A DNA stretch of 64,000 nt. It comes from Populus alba. Taxonomy: Eukaryota; Streptophyta; Magnoliopsida; Malpighiales; Salicaceae. The translations under genes were made by a program, and so were the position numbers. Under the pieces are notes generated by a model. The model saw nothing but the letters and a program-made list of their open reading frames with translations. It was not told the DNA's origin and did not search any database. The stretch is taken from the NCBI RefSeq assembly GCF_005239225.2, contig NC_133287.1, positions 8,289,493-8,353,492 on the forward strand. The letters are read 5' to 3'. Every line of letters begins with the position of its first letter. The stretch's first letter is position 1. Below are positions 12,622 through 24,009 of this stretch, in pieces.

Positions 12622-13546
12622 CAGTTATTAAACCCAGATCGGCTTAGCGGGTCGACCCAGGACCCTATCGACCTAGTGGCTAGACCGATCCGAGTTTGTT
12701 AAAATATCGGCCGATGCAATAACCAGGCAAAACCCGATTGACCCGGCAGGTCGACCCATGACCTGAGCAAACCCGAACGAAACCCTTTTTTTTTCAAATG
12801 TGTTTTTTCTCCTAAACCCTTATTTATATATATTTTTAGTTGGTTATTAATATGTTTTTAAAGTTCACTATATAAATATTATAAAATATTTTATTTTTTC
12901 AATGTGCCTTCTTTTGAAGCTAGTGTCTGAGAAGGATGAAGAAGTCAATATAGATGAAACTAGATTTTGCCTCAGTTATCATATTTATCCTTTAGTTTCA
13001 GTTTTAAATTTAGGTTTATGAAATTTCAATAAAATAAAGAAAATAAAAAGTCTTTATGTCACGTTACCGAGGGCCTCGTTTCAAAAAAATACGTTGTCTG
13101 GGGGCTTTACCGGGACTAACTAGTAAAAGGCCTCAAGCCAGGAGCGATCTTAGAAATCAATTGCTCGCTAGTAAAAAATCTCAATATCGTATTCATTTAG
13201 AAGAAAAACAAAAATTCCTCCCCGCTCCACTTTTCTCTCCCCGTGCCCAATCCTGCCCAGCAAGAAAAAAGTTATGTTTTTTTAATGTGGGATAAAAATC
13301 TTTGTTGGTTTAAATACTTCAACTTAAAAGGATAACATAGTATCTTTTTAATGTAAAATAAAAAAAATTTTTTAAAACTTTATTATTTACAACATGTATA
13401 GCCTATGTTCATATGGATTTTTTTAAATTTTTTCATATAAAATATTAAAACTTTAAATATTTTTTTAAAATTTTTCAGATTGACCCATAAAACTTAGTTC
13501 CAGCCACTTGACTGGATCAACCCCAAATCAAGAATGATAACTATGA
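12622..13546. mobile_element. Candidate non-autonomous TIR element enclosing plastid DNA
   Basis: The left edge starts cagttattaaaccc and the right edge ends in a weak inverse (gataactatga). The flanks are ttcaaatca (12613-12621) and ttcaaataa (13547-13555), an 8-of-9 match that could be a 9-bp target duplication as made by MULE-type elements. The outer parts are GC-rich phrases such as 'gggtcgacccagg' (left) and 'gatcaaccccaaatc' (right). No transposase is present. The terminal repeats are poor, so the call is tentative. Confidence 0.35.
13056..13217 (+). pseudogene. Plastid rps4 fragment in the nucleus (NUPT)
   Basis: The frame starting at 13056 reads [12 protein letters not shown], then [18 protein letters not shown] and LEEKQKF, which is the N-terminal part of chloroplast ribosomal protein S4. 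About 54 codons are recognisable, then similarity stops at about 13217 and the frame runs into unrelated GC-rich sequence ([11 protein letters not shown]). The full protein is about 200 aa, so this is a 5' fragment without the RNA-binding core. Several residues look changed from the usual conserved S4 pattern (for example a Cys in KKIRCLG), in keeping with relaxed selection. It is almost certainly a transferred, non-functional copy. Confidence 0.88.
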
Positions 13547-13555
13547 TTCAAATAA

Positions 13556-14082
13556 GTGATGTACAGTATTAAGCAAATTGACAATAATGGATTTACAGTT
13601 GTGCTGATGTGAGTCATACCAAGGCGAGGATTTCTTACAGGAAGGTTGGGAGAAAAATAAGGATTATACTTGAATCATGAAAATTAACCGTTCTTATCAT
13701 AATTTTTTTTTTTTTTTTTTTTTTTTTCTGTTTATAAGATGACAGCCTGATAGACTTTAATCAAAATTTTGCAGGCCTTACTCGTCAAGACGCCTTCACT
13801 AGCAGGGAGAGACATATGATGCAGGGAAAGACAAGACATCACAAAATTATAAATTTTATTTTATTGGCGATGTACCTCATCTGAATGTTTACAATACTGA
13901 AATGATTTCACTCACCAGATTGTGGTAAAACTTGCATGTACAACACTGAGCTGGGTAGCTATGTTGCAAGTTATTGGAGTAAATAGATCCTACACTAGCA
14001 CCATCCATCATTGCAAGAATCGTCGAACGATCTAAAGAATTGACATGGAACTTGTTACCTAATCACAGAGATCACGAAAACT
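13556..14082. other. 3' flank of fructokinase
   Basis: Contains a 28-base poly-T run near 13,700 and the presumed 3' UTR of the minus-strand fructokinase (right half). No other gene is seen. Confidence 0.4.
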
Positions 14083-17000
14083 CTATCCAACAAGCTGAAT
14101 GATGGCACTGTTCACAGCTTCTCTGGTTGGCAAAGCTGGAATGGCACCTCTCTCCTTCACAGTCAATGCACCACAGGCATTCGCAAACTTGAGAGCTTCT
14201 CTCAATCGGTCCTCATTCTTAAAGATTAAAAGAAGTCGATCAGTGTGAAAGTGCATTACAAAGTTAAAAGATAAAGTACACTGTTGTTTTTAAAAGCATA
14301 ACTGTGAAAACTAAGCATGACTTGCACTGGTTTGCACAACAATAACCTGGACGGGACCGGAAACCATGCATAAATAGAAAACTGGTTTTTTTCAGATGAT
14401 CTGAAAGGGGGAAATTATCATTTTAGAACAAAACAATTTGGAGAAGTTCTTGACGTTGTCCAGCTCTATGAATTCCTTGCATGATTATAACTAACTCCCT
14501 ATCTAATATTATACCTTCCAAGTACAGCTGAAGATCAAGTTTCTTCAATACAATGGAAGAAAGAACCTTATAATGGTTATATAGTTGCATGAAATGAAAT
14601 GATAGGCTAGGATCATATATGGTTATTGAGATTGCCTAGGGGAGATCCAAAACTCAAATTAATGTCTGAGCCAGCAGCTGATATGTTGACACAAAGCTAG
14701 GATTATGCAAAACATATCTACAGACTAAACTGCATCATGACGAAGATACCAAATGCATGTGTAAATTTGTGCTTGCACACGCACAGCAGTGTTGACCTGA
14801 AGATACTACCATTTCTTTAATCTAATTGTTAATGGCATTACCTGGAGCAAGGAGAGATCCTTAGCTAGTTGTGACAATATTCCAGCAACAAAAGCATCCC
14901 CAGCACCAGTGGTGTCCACGGCATCCACCTTTAAACCCTTCACTCTCCCACTGAACTCCTGAAAACATATGAGATAATGAAAATTTAGTCACAGAGATAT
15001 TAAAAGAAAACATTACCTCCAATATAGGAGGGAAATATCACAAGGCATTAGCACTATATTAGGTCAATTAGTTTTAAAATCGCAGTGCATTTTCACTTAA
15101 TTTATGAGTCAAATCCTCTTGAAAGACAGCCTTTTAGAGTTGCCATCAACAAAGAAAACTTTTAGAGGCAGATAAGGTTTTCTCAAATTGCAGTTTTATG
15201 GAAAAGTTGATAAGAAAAAGGTCCGGTCACAATATTCAAAATTCTCCAATTCACTCTATATTGCAATATTTAGATTGCTTCTTGATTCCTGTTGGTCTAC
15301 AATCTTGAATGCTGCATCGATACAAAATTCTCTCTCTCATGCCTCCTTTCCTTTTTTTTCAATTCTTTTAAGTTCCTGTAAGCAACATGTGATTGGAGTT
15401 TTGGATGTGCATTCTTATTTCAATTCCTGTCATCATCCAAACTCAAAGCAATAGTACAGCAACAATTTCTCATTGACATGCATGGGATAGGAGCACACGG
15501 GATGGTCTTGTAAGTTTCAAAAGTAGATTTTTAAAGACTAGATTTCTGGTACTTACTTTGGTGTAATACCTGCAGCCCTCCGGTCCCTCAGTGACAAGAA
15601 GCAATTTAAGATTTGGATGGAATAGCTTCTGAACAACAGCATCATCATATGGATCTTCTCCTTTAGTCAAGAAAGATATCTCTTCTTCACTTATCTGGAA
15701 GACATAAACAAGATGTGACCATCAGGGTGATATTTCTATCTGCATTGCACCATGCCTCTAAATTAGGGGAAGCAAAAAAATTGCCAACAACAATAAGGTA
15801 ATTAATCTACTCAAGATGGCATGTTGCCTTGATAATATCAGCAGTGTCCCAAATGCTCAGAATCCCTTCTCTGGCACTCTCAGCAGAAGGCCATAGTGGA
15901 AGCCTCAGGTTAGGATCGTAGGACAAAACAACACCTGCATCCTTAGCAACTTTTGCTGCTGCAATGTGGGCTGACTTGCATGGCTCTGTTATAAGACTTA
16001 TGGAGCCATAATGAAATATTTTTGCCTGCCAAGGTACATAAAAAGGAGAAAAATGATTTTTTTATGTAACAAAGTATTTTTTGTGCTTTTAAGTTTAAAA
16101 TAAATACTACAAGTATAAACCCTTGCATACCTTTCTAATCAAATCTACATCAAGTTCAGCTTCTTGAAGTAACATATCTGCACTAGGATTACGGTAAAAC
16201 ATGAATTCACGTTCCCCGTCACTTCTTAATGTAACAAAAGCTAAAGCAGTCCGTGCACCAGGATCGAAACGCATCCCTTCATTGTTCACATTATTCTCCT
16301 TCAATATTTCCGCGAGCATGTATCCAAACTCATCTTCACCAACCTGTGCATGTTGTACAAAAGATTCGAGATCTGAGAGGATAGATGACAGATAAAATTT
16401 CTATGGTTAATTTTTGTGAAAACTACATGTCAATAAGATAATATAAGCAGGGTATGGCATGCTACAAAACTGACACGCTGTTAAATTTTAGAACAAAGAG
16501 GGAAGTAATATTTTGTCAAGAATGCACTAGGTTGAAAGAATGATCAATAGAACTAAATTGTTAACAAGGAAAATTGTTGTTTGACAGCTCCTTGCAGTGA
16601 CAGATTGATTCTATCTCCAGCTATCCATAGCTCTATTCAAAGGACTTTAATTCAACCTCGGAGAGGTGGATGACAGCTTTTCACCTTCAGATAACATGAA
16701 TGCCTAGGACGTATGTTTGTGGATAGTGGATGCCAGATAAACTTGTTATGTCGGATAAACTCAGGAAACTACTGAAATCAGCTTTGCAACTTAACTTTCT
16801 ATTAAGCATAAATGATGTCTGTGTAACAAGAAAAGGAGTTGTGTGTCTTAAATCATTAAAGAAGGAGAAGGGAAACATAAATGACACTATAATAGGACTC
16901 TAACTTGAATACTACAATCCTAAATTACCAAGCCCGAGAGAATCAAAAAACCCGTTGGCAGATTTTTTTTACCAACTCCTCAACAAATTGGCTACATGGG

Positions 17001-18025
17001 CATCTGAAAAACTACTTCATCCTTGCTTTCTTATTTCTAATCATTGCCATAAACATTGATCATTATTGTTATAATGGTACCTTCCCTATAAATGCCGACG
17101 AGCCACCAAGTCGAGCAATACCAACAGCAACATTAGCAGGCGCACCTCCTGGAGCCTTCTTAAATGCTGGTGCATCAGACAATGAAAGTCCACTAATGGT
17201 TGGGACAAAGTCAATTAGCATTTCCCCAAAACAAACCACAAGAGAGGAGTCTTTCGTTTCTGGTGACCCATCACCCCCGAATGCTTTACCTGGATTACAT
17301 AAAATAGGAAGCAAAAGAAAGAGCCGAGAGTCTCATAACAAGTTGGAAACATAAAAAGAAAAGGTTCATATTTCCAAATAGATAGTAAAAGCAGAAATGT
17401 AATGAATTTGGTGAAAGAAGCTGATGCCTAAGGGAATTTGCACTATGAAGGCAAAACGTTAATTATTTCCTCTTGTTCTTCCAGCAGAATTGATTTCACA
17501 AAATGGTAGAATAAAGCAATTAGAGAACTTGAGCCCTTCATGATATGGCATCTACAAGACCGAGACTTTATAAGGTCCCTAAAAGCTAAAAAGATTGTCT
17601 ATGGACTCTTTTGAATTGATCCCTTACCCAAAAAAAGAAAAAGACAAAGAAAAAGAAAAATCAAAGCTTGAGATTCTCCTTGATGTCCAATTTTCTATTA
17701 TGAGACTAAAACCGATGGAATCCAAAACTTCAATTCACAAGACATGGACACTCATTTCCAACTAGAACCAGTGCGATTTAGACTGATTGTGAAGAACCCA
17801 TTAAAGAAAAACACATTGACGTGCATCAAAACTCAAGATAAAGTAAACTAATCTATGATTCCAAGAAACAAAATTCTTACTTTGGAAGCTCAATCGAGGA
17901 ATGGAAACCAAAGGGGGGCAAGAAAAAGTTGAGGCTTTAACATTCCCACGTCTGAAACAAAGTTCTTGACGAGAAGACAAAGCCACACCACCTAAACAAA
18001 AAGCAGTAGAGTGTAGAGCAGCCAT
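14083..18025 (-). CDS. FRK: Plastidial fructokinase (pfkB family)
   Basis: Exons in transcript order are 18025-17881, 17289-17081, 16343-16131, 16025-15828, 15694-15557, 14958-14842 and 14217-14083. They join in frame to 384 aa. The enzyme phosphorylates fructose to fructose-6-phosphate with ATP. The first 48 residues are Ser/Arg-rich with few acids, as in a chloroplast transit peptide. The pfkB core starts at [11 protein letters not shown] (68-78). [16 protein letters not shown] (96-111) is the first pfkB signature. The second, DTTGAGDAF (316-324), supplies the anion hole and the catalytic Asp322. Length and N-terminus match the plastid FRK class rather than the shorter cytosolic enzymes. 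The ATG at 18025 is preferred over one at 18040 because it opens a typical transit peptide. Intron 4 (15827-15695) starts with GC instead of GT; the other five are GT-AG. Confidence 0.95.
15695..15827 (-). other. GC-AG intron of the fructokinase gene
   Basis: The exon ends ATTATCAAG (IIK) and the intron begins GCAACA; the next exon starts ATAAGTGAAG (ISEE) after an AG. This junction keeps the conserved pfkB sequence IIKISEEE intact. No nearby GT gives an open, in-frame product. Confidence 0.85.
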
Positions 18026-20765
18026 GCACCTCAAAATCAAAACTTGTAAGCAAAATTTGGTTGCTTTTTCTTTTTTGATCTGATCAGCCGGCTGGGTATT
18101 GTTTCTTAGTTGTCAGGGAGAGATAGGAGGTGTTACGAGGAGTCTAGGGAGTGTTGTTGGATAAAAACTACGGTGTTTGAGATTTGGGCGGAGGATGCAA
18201 GAGAGTGAAGTAGTTTGTTGTGGTGTCAGTTTGTGGTTATTGGACAAGACTACTTCAGTTACTCAACTTACTCTACTAGGTTGTCTTGTACTTAAAAAGA
18301 GTTTGATTGGTATTGTGATTAAAATTAAAATTTAGGGTTTTTTTTTTGAATTTTTTAAAAGTTTATGATATAATAATAATAAAAATAAATTTTTAAAAAT
18401 AAAAAAAATATATTATTTTAATATATATATATATATATATTTTAAAGCAATAAATATTTTAAAAAGCAATCACCAACATAATATTAAATAAATTTAAAAT
18501 CCAAGTGAACTATATAAATTTAAAATTAATTAAATTTATTATTTTTTGTGTATATTAGTTGTGTATTCATTTTTTTATGGTTATATTTTTAAAAAATATT
18601 TTTAATTAGTTTTTAAGAAAATAAGTTTAAAAAAGTATGTGTTTAGTTAAAATTTGTTTTTGATAGTGTTTTTGAATAAAATTTTAAATTTTTTTATTTT
18701 TCATTTACTTTAAATTAATATATTTATGATATTTTGAATTTGTAGATTTTTAAAAATAATTTTTAAAAATTAAAAATAATATTTAAAAAAGCAACCGATA
18801 TTTCAAATTCAAACAGCCGCTTAACAGCCATTCCGCTGTTCAAAATTAAACTATCGGAAAAGAACGTACGCCCATCAGCCATCACATATCTCTCTGTTTT
18901 TGTTCCTGCCCAAAACACTCATGGGATTGACTGGCTCTAAGGTGTCACCAGTCTGTTTTCTAAGAGGGCAACAAACTGGCATCCTTTTCACTTGCTTTGC
19001 TTCGAGGATTTACGCGCTTTGATATCAGAAAAGTTAGAGACGCCACTCTGTCATCTCCTGGCTTGGAGTCTGGATACAGTCAATTCATCTATGTTGTTCA
19101 GAAAGTGCACCTGCTGTTCGCCGGCGGCAGCCCAGTTGAGCCGGTAATTATATGCTTTTGGATGACGCGTTATCATGTTGGTCCTCTTACTGGAGGATGA
19201 AGAAATATTGGTCAAAGTGGTGAAGGAGCTTGTTTTCTTTTCTCTATATCTGGGATTTCAAATTTTATGTATACATCTGTTATTTCTTGGGGTGTCTTAC
19301 ATGCATTGAGCTTGTAAAATATTCAATGGACCGTAAAATTAGTCGTAATACACGTGCAAGCTGATTCTAAAACATTCATAAAAAAAAAAAAAAAACATGT
19401 TGCAATTAAAGGCCCAATGTTTTGTCCAATGTTACACAAAAAGACTAGCAACTTTATTATGAAAAAGATATAATTTATAGTTTTCTTATTAAATATATTT
19501 CTCTAAACCCTAATCATAAAAACTATTATATATACAACAATTAATCGAGGCAAAAATTAATAAGCTTTCTCCTGGATTTGTTAATCAAGCACCCGCTTGA
19601 GCAGACTTTACTTTTTCTAGAATACAAGAAGTTAGCTTTTAGTTCCTTTTGAGAGCTTCACTCAAACTGCCATAACGACCAAAACTCCTCAGCATAGTGG
19701 CATGGCAGCAAACGAAAAAAAAAAAAAGACCTCATTGATGACCACACTGGGCTTACATGCAAGAAGATTTCCTTCTCACTTGCTTCGTTTCTTTGCTTCA
19801 ACATGATTGATTACACGCTTTTAAGGCACATAAACAAATAGGACTACGCGTGCGTTGAGCAATTATTCCTTAATTATTAGTTTTTTATTATAGTATTTTA
19901 TATTTTTTGGAAAATCCTTTTTCCCCTTTGTAAAAAGCCATTCTGTATTTTTTTTATTATTAATAATAGATGGGGTGTTTGGATTAACTTGCACACAACT
20001 AATCTCTACGGGCCATAAAATTAATGATTAGGTCCAGTGACTATCAATATTATCAATTATAGGGCTCGAATATGATATCACAAGAAAAACAAACTCTTTA
20101 ATTCTAAGCTTTTAACACTGAGCACCTTTGATTTTTATAGCACATGAACTAGATCTCTGGCCATTTAGCATCACAGCAAGAAAATATAAGGCAAAAGTTA
20201 GTCTAAGCATACTTTGGTAAATATATGCTCCGGAGAAAGAAAGGAATTTGGATAATGGAACATGACTCAACAGAAGCATATCTGTTCGCAGCCTCCAAAG
20301 GCCAACTTCGACTGCAAAGAGACTTCATTGTGGATTGTGGACAAGCAGCACCAAGTGTTTTATAGTGGGCTGGCTGTTCTTCCTAGTCTAGATGCCTGCC
20401 TTAGTTATAATTTTAGGGTTCACTTTCAAATCCCAGTTATTTTTTTGTATTTTTTTTTTATGATTTTCAAGATTTTTTTGGACATACAAGAATTAAACAA
20501 AATGAAGAAAATAATATAATTAGCTAAAAAGATATATTTTTTTGATCACATGGTTAATCTTTATGAATATTTCCAAGAGAATTTACAGAATAAGTGGAAT
20601 TATAAGAAATTTAATTTCACATGCACAACACTGATCAATATAATTAAATATAATTTATTTTACCTTTGCATCCCTTCAATTACAATCTCCATCAAGACTT
20701 CTATAATTATATCCAATTACTTTTCTTCACATGTGAATAGTTAAGAGTCCCTATCAATAGCAAAC
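18026..20765. other. Fructokinase promoter side and AT-rich intergenic DNA
   Basis: About 18,026-18,290 is the presumed promoter and 5' UTR of the minus-strand fructokinase. AT-rich dispersed repeats lie at about 18,300-18,500 and 18,560-18,800. A less AT-rich stretch at about 18,830-19,250 has an open plus-strand frame but no recognisable domain. Nothing else is supported up to the SINE. Confidence 0.4.
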
Positions 20766-20782
20766 AAGAAAAAATAATTTCC

Positions 20783-20992
20783 ACACTTGAGGGTCTAGCC
20801 CATTGGTCAACAGCAAAGCTTGTCTTTGCGAAGGTCCTGGGTTCGATCCTCAAGAGTACCAGTCTGTCACCCCCGCGGTGCCTTACTTGCCTACTGGGCT
20901 TGCAGGATGTTCAGTGGGCCCGGGGAATAGTCGTGGTGCGCGTAAGCTGGCCCGAACACCCCGGGTTACCAAAAAAAAAAAAAAAAGAAAAA
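20783..20992 (+). mobile_element. tRNA-derived SINE with 17-bp target duplication
   Basis: The body has an A-box-like sequence TAGCCCATTGG (20796-20806) and a B-box GGTTCGATCC (20840-20849), spaced as in a tRNA-type RNA polymerase III promoter. It ends in an A-rich tail (from 20971). Perfect 17-bp direct repeats (aagaaaaaataatttcc) flank it at 20766-20782 and 20993-21009. The GC-rich body contrasts with the AT-rich surroundings. It is non-coding; the frame at 20803-21015 is a by-product. The perfect flanks suggest a fairly recent insertion. Confidence 0.93.
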
Positions 20993-21009
20993 AAGAAAAA
21001 ATAATTTCC

Positions 21010-22547
21010 TTCTAAGGACGGCATTAAATATTCATCAATATTATAAGCATATCAAAGATTTACTATAAAACAAAAAAAAAAAAAAAAAGAAATTCTCAAA
21101 GAAGGGTATCAGATGATTGGGAGTGTGGTTGCCATTGTTTTTTTAAAGTGTTTTTTGTGTCGAAATATATTAAAATAATTTTAAAAAAAAATTATTTTTG
21201 AAGTCAACACATTCAAAACAATACAAAACGTATAAAAAAAATTAAATTTATTAGAAATAAGGGTTAGCCTGTATTTTTAAATGCAAAAATCCTAATTCCT
21301 TGGCCTCTTCGATAACAAAAAAAATTAATTTAGGTAACAAAATATTATGCCCATGCATAGGAAATCCCCAAATTTCGTCTGATATTTTCTAAACGACTAT
21401 TTATTTATTTATTGTTTCCTTCTCCATCCTGCCAAGGAACAGGTAGTCACAGAACAAACATTTTAATACAATTAGCCCCTTAACAATTTTTTAATTGAAA
21501 TTGAAACCTTCTAATAATTCTATCTTGAGAGAGGAGAGCATATGTGCCCTCATTTGCAAGAGGTCTTTTTTCGTAAATTAAGATCCTAATGGCTGTCCTA
21601 ATTAATGAATATTATTTGTCAACATATAATTAAGACTTAATTGTCCATAATAATACTTTTGACTAAGTGAATTAACTTCGTGGTTGTTGAACCTGACCGA
21701 ACCTGAAAAACTTGTAATCCAAAACCCAATATAAATCCGGTTTTGAGTTCCGATACTATTTGACTTTATAGAATTTAGTTAATTCGATCAGGTTCTTAGC
21801 AGCTCGAGTGATTCAATCAAATCCAAATAAATTAATATAAAAAATTAAAAAAAATTAAAAAAAAAAATTATTTTAATAAAAATAATAAAATTAATCAAAG
21901 GTATCAAATTATTTTTTTGAAATGACACGAAATTAAAACACAATGTAAACTTAAATTATAAAAACAAATGATAAAATAGTAAATAATGTTTTTCATACAT
22001 GGTTCATGTAAACAATAAGTGATTCCATCAATAAAGATATTGACTAATTTGTTTTTGTATGATAAAATCCTACTATTCAAGACCTACAAAAACAATTGAA
22101 AGTGATCAGTAAAACCCTGTATTCAAGAAAAAACATTGGAAACAACTATGTCCTCACAACTATACCCACTTGTTAGCTAACAATAGTTCCGATGCTTTTT
22201 TTAAATACATGATCATATGTAATGTTTTAGTTTATTTAATATCTTTTGCCTTGATAAATAATACACCATTTTTAAATATTGTTATGTTTTTTTAAAAAAA
22301 TATATTGTTATATTCTCATAAGTTTCAAATATTGTTTTTTACATACCATAAACCTTAACAAGTGGATCCATAGAGAATTATAGGCTTTTATATAAACTAA
22401 AATGAATAAATCAAACAATTTAAAGTAGAACTCTTATTTTTAAATCTTGAAATGTAACTTTTTATTAGATCACATCTCAAATAAGTTATGAGATTTTTTA
22501 TAAAAAAAATCATAATATTATAAATTTGTTTTAAAGAATATGTTACT
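21010..22547. other. Intergenic, AT-rich
   Basis: No gene is seen. About 21,130-21,280 matches the AT-rich dispersed repeat family. The rest is unrecognised low-complexity sequence. Confidence 0.4.
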
Positions 22548-22550
22548 TAA

Positions 22551-23547
22551 GGCTCCGTTTGTTTGCAGGAAAGTGAATTCCTTTTGGAAAGTGAATTCCG
22601 GGAAAGTATTTTCCGATGTTTGGTAGTGTTATGGAAAATGAACTGGAAAACACTTTCCAGTGTTTGGTTATGTCATGGAAAATGAGCTGGAAAATAACTT
22701 ATTAATATTTTATTTTTCTCAAGTTTATTAAAATAATGAGAAACAAATCTTACAAATTAAAAAGTTGAATGATAATGAAATTGAAAAAAATATATAATTT
22801 AATAAATTATCTCAAATAAAACAAATAATAATCAAAATAATAGGGATCAAATGTAAAAAATTTTAAAAAAATGAAAAATGAAGAAATTAAATAATAATAA
22901 TCAACATTTCATAAATTATTTCAAATAAAATAAGTAACAGTCAAAAGAATGAGGATCAAATTTGATAAATAAAAAATTTCAATAAAAAAATGATAAGAAA
23001 AAAGCAAATAGCAATTATAAAAATAAGGACCAAAGTTAATATAAAAATAAATTTTAAGAGATGAAATTGAAAAATAAATATTCAAAACAAAATATATATA
23101 ATAATCAAAAGTTTGAGGATCAAATTTGATATAATCAGCAAATAATGACATTTCTAAATTTTTCACAACTTCCGGAAAGTGTTTTCCCCTCAAAATTTTC
23201 AGGAAAACACTTTCCTGAAAACCAAGCCAAATTTTCCTTTTACTGGAAAGTGTTTTCCATTAACCAACTTTCCTACTGGCAAACAAACACAGGAAAGTTT
23301 GGAAAGTGTTTTCCCGGAAACCACTTTCCGGAAAACAAACACAGCTAAAAGGAAAACACTTTCCTGAAAACCAAGTCAATTTTTTTTTTGACTAAAATTG
23401 ACCGGAAAGTGTTTTCCGTTGACTAGAAAGTCTTTTCCGCTGACCGGAAATTGTTTTCCGTTGACCAACTTTTCTAATGACAAACAAACACAGGAAAGTT
23501 TGGAAAATGGTTTCCCGGAAACTACTTTCCGGGAAACAAACAAGGCC
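22551..23547. mobile_element. PIF/Harbinger-like non-autonomous element
   Basis: The termini are ggctccgtttgtttgcagga and, on the reverse strand, ggccttgtttgtttcccgga, an imperfect inverted repeat. A TAA triplet flanks both ends (22548-22550 and 23548-23550), the 3-bp target duplication typical of PIF/Harbinger (Tourist-like) elements. The near-palindromic motif GGAAAGTGTTTTCC or its variants recurs about a dozen times, in the first 130 bp and densely in the last 400 bp. No transposase is encoded; the internal 450 bp is AT-rich filler. At 997 bp it is longer than most Tourist MITEs. Confidence 0.8.
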
Positions 23548-23599
23548 TAAGTGTAAAGACATGGTGAATGAGACTTTAAAGTATTGCATGTCACTCTTT

Positions 23600-23725
23600 T
23601 CCATAAAAAAATTCTTATAAAATAAAAATTTATTTTTAATATTATCATATTAAAAATATCTAAAAAATAATAATTTAAAACTAAAAAATTTTAAAATTTT
23701 TAAAAAAACGTGTCCCAACTCCTAG
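23600..23725. repeat. AT-rich dispersed repeat fragment
   Basis: A segment matching the family seen at 18.4, 21.2, 25.5, 45.8, 46.5, 53.8 and 60.3 kb. Confidence 0.5.
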
Positions 23726-23832
23726 CTTTCTTTCAAAAGATCAACAGCACAAACTATTCTCCACCACTCTGCAAAAAGTACATATTTGGTCACTTACAAA
23801 ATTAAAAAAATAAATAAGAAAAATCTTCTAAA

Positions 23833-23849
23833 GCGCGTGAAAGCCGCGT
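23833..23849 (+). promoter_or_regulatory. Twin CGCG boxes (CAMTA-type sites)
   Basis: GCGCGT (23833-23838) and CCGCGT (23844-23849) both fit the VCGCGB consensus bound by calmodulin-binding transcription activators (CAMTA). They lie about 26-42 bp upstream of the TATA box of the CML gene. CG dinucleotides are rare in the surrounding AT-rich DNA, so the pair stands out. Confidence 0.6.
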
Positions 23850-23874
23850 TGAAGTCAAACAACCCCACAAATTC

Positions 23875-23884
23875 CTATATAAAA
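23875..23884 (+). promoter_or_regulatory. TATA box of the CML gene
   Basis: ctatataaaa lies 126 bp upstream of the ATG, leaving a leader of about 95-100 bases that is rich in CT, as is usual for this kind of plant gene. Confidence 0.7.
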
Positions 23885-24009
23885 CGCTTATTGATCTACT
23901 CAATACACACCAAGAGAGAGAAAACACTCTTTTCCTCTTTTCCTTCTCTAGCAGCTGCAAAACTAAAGTCTCTGTCTTTTCTCTTTTCTCTCTGTTTTTT
24001 CTTTGTACA

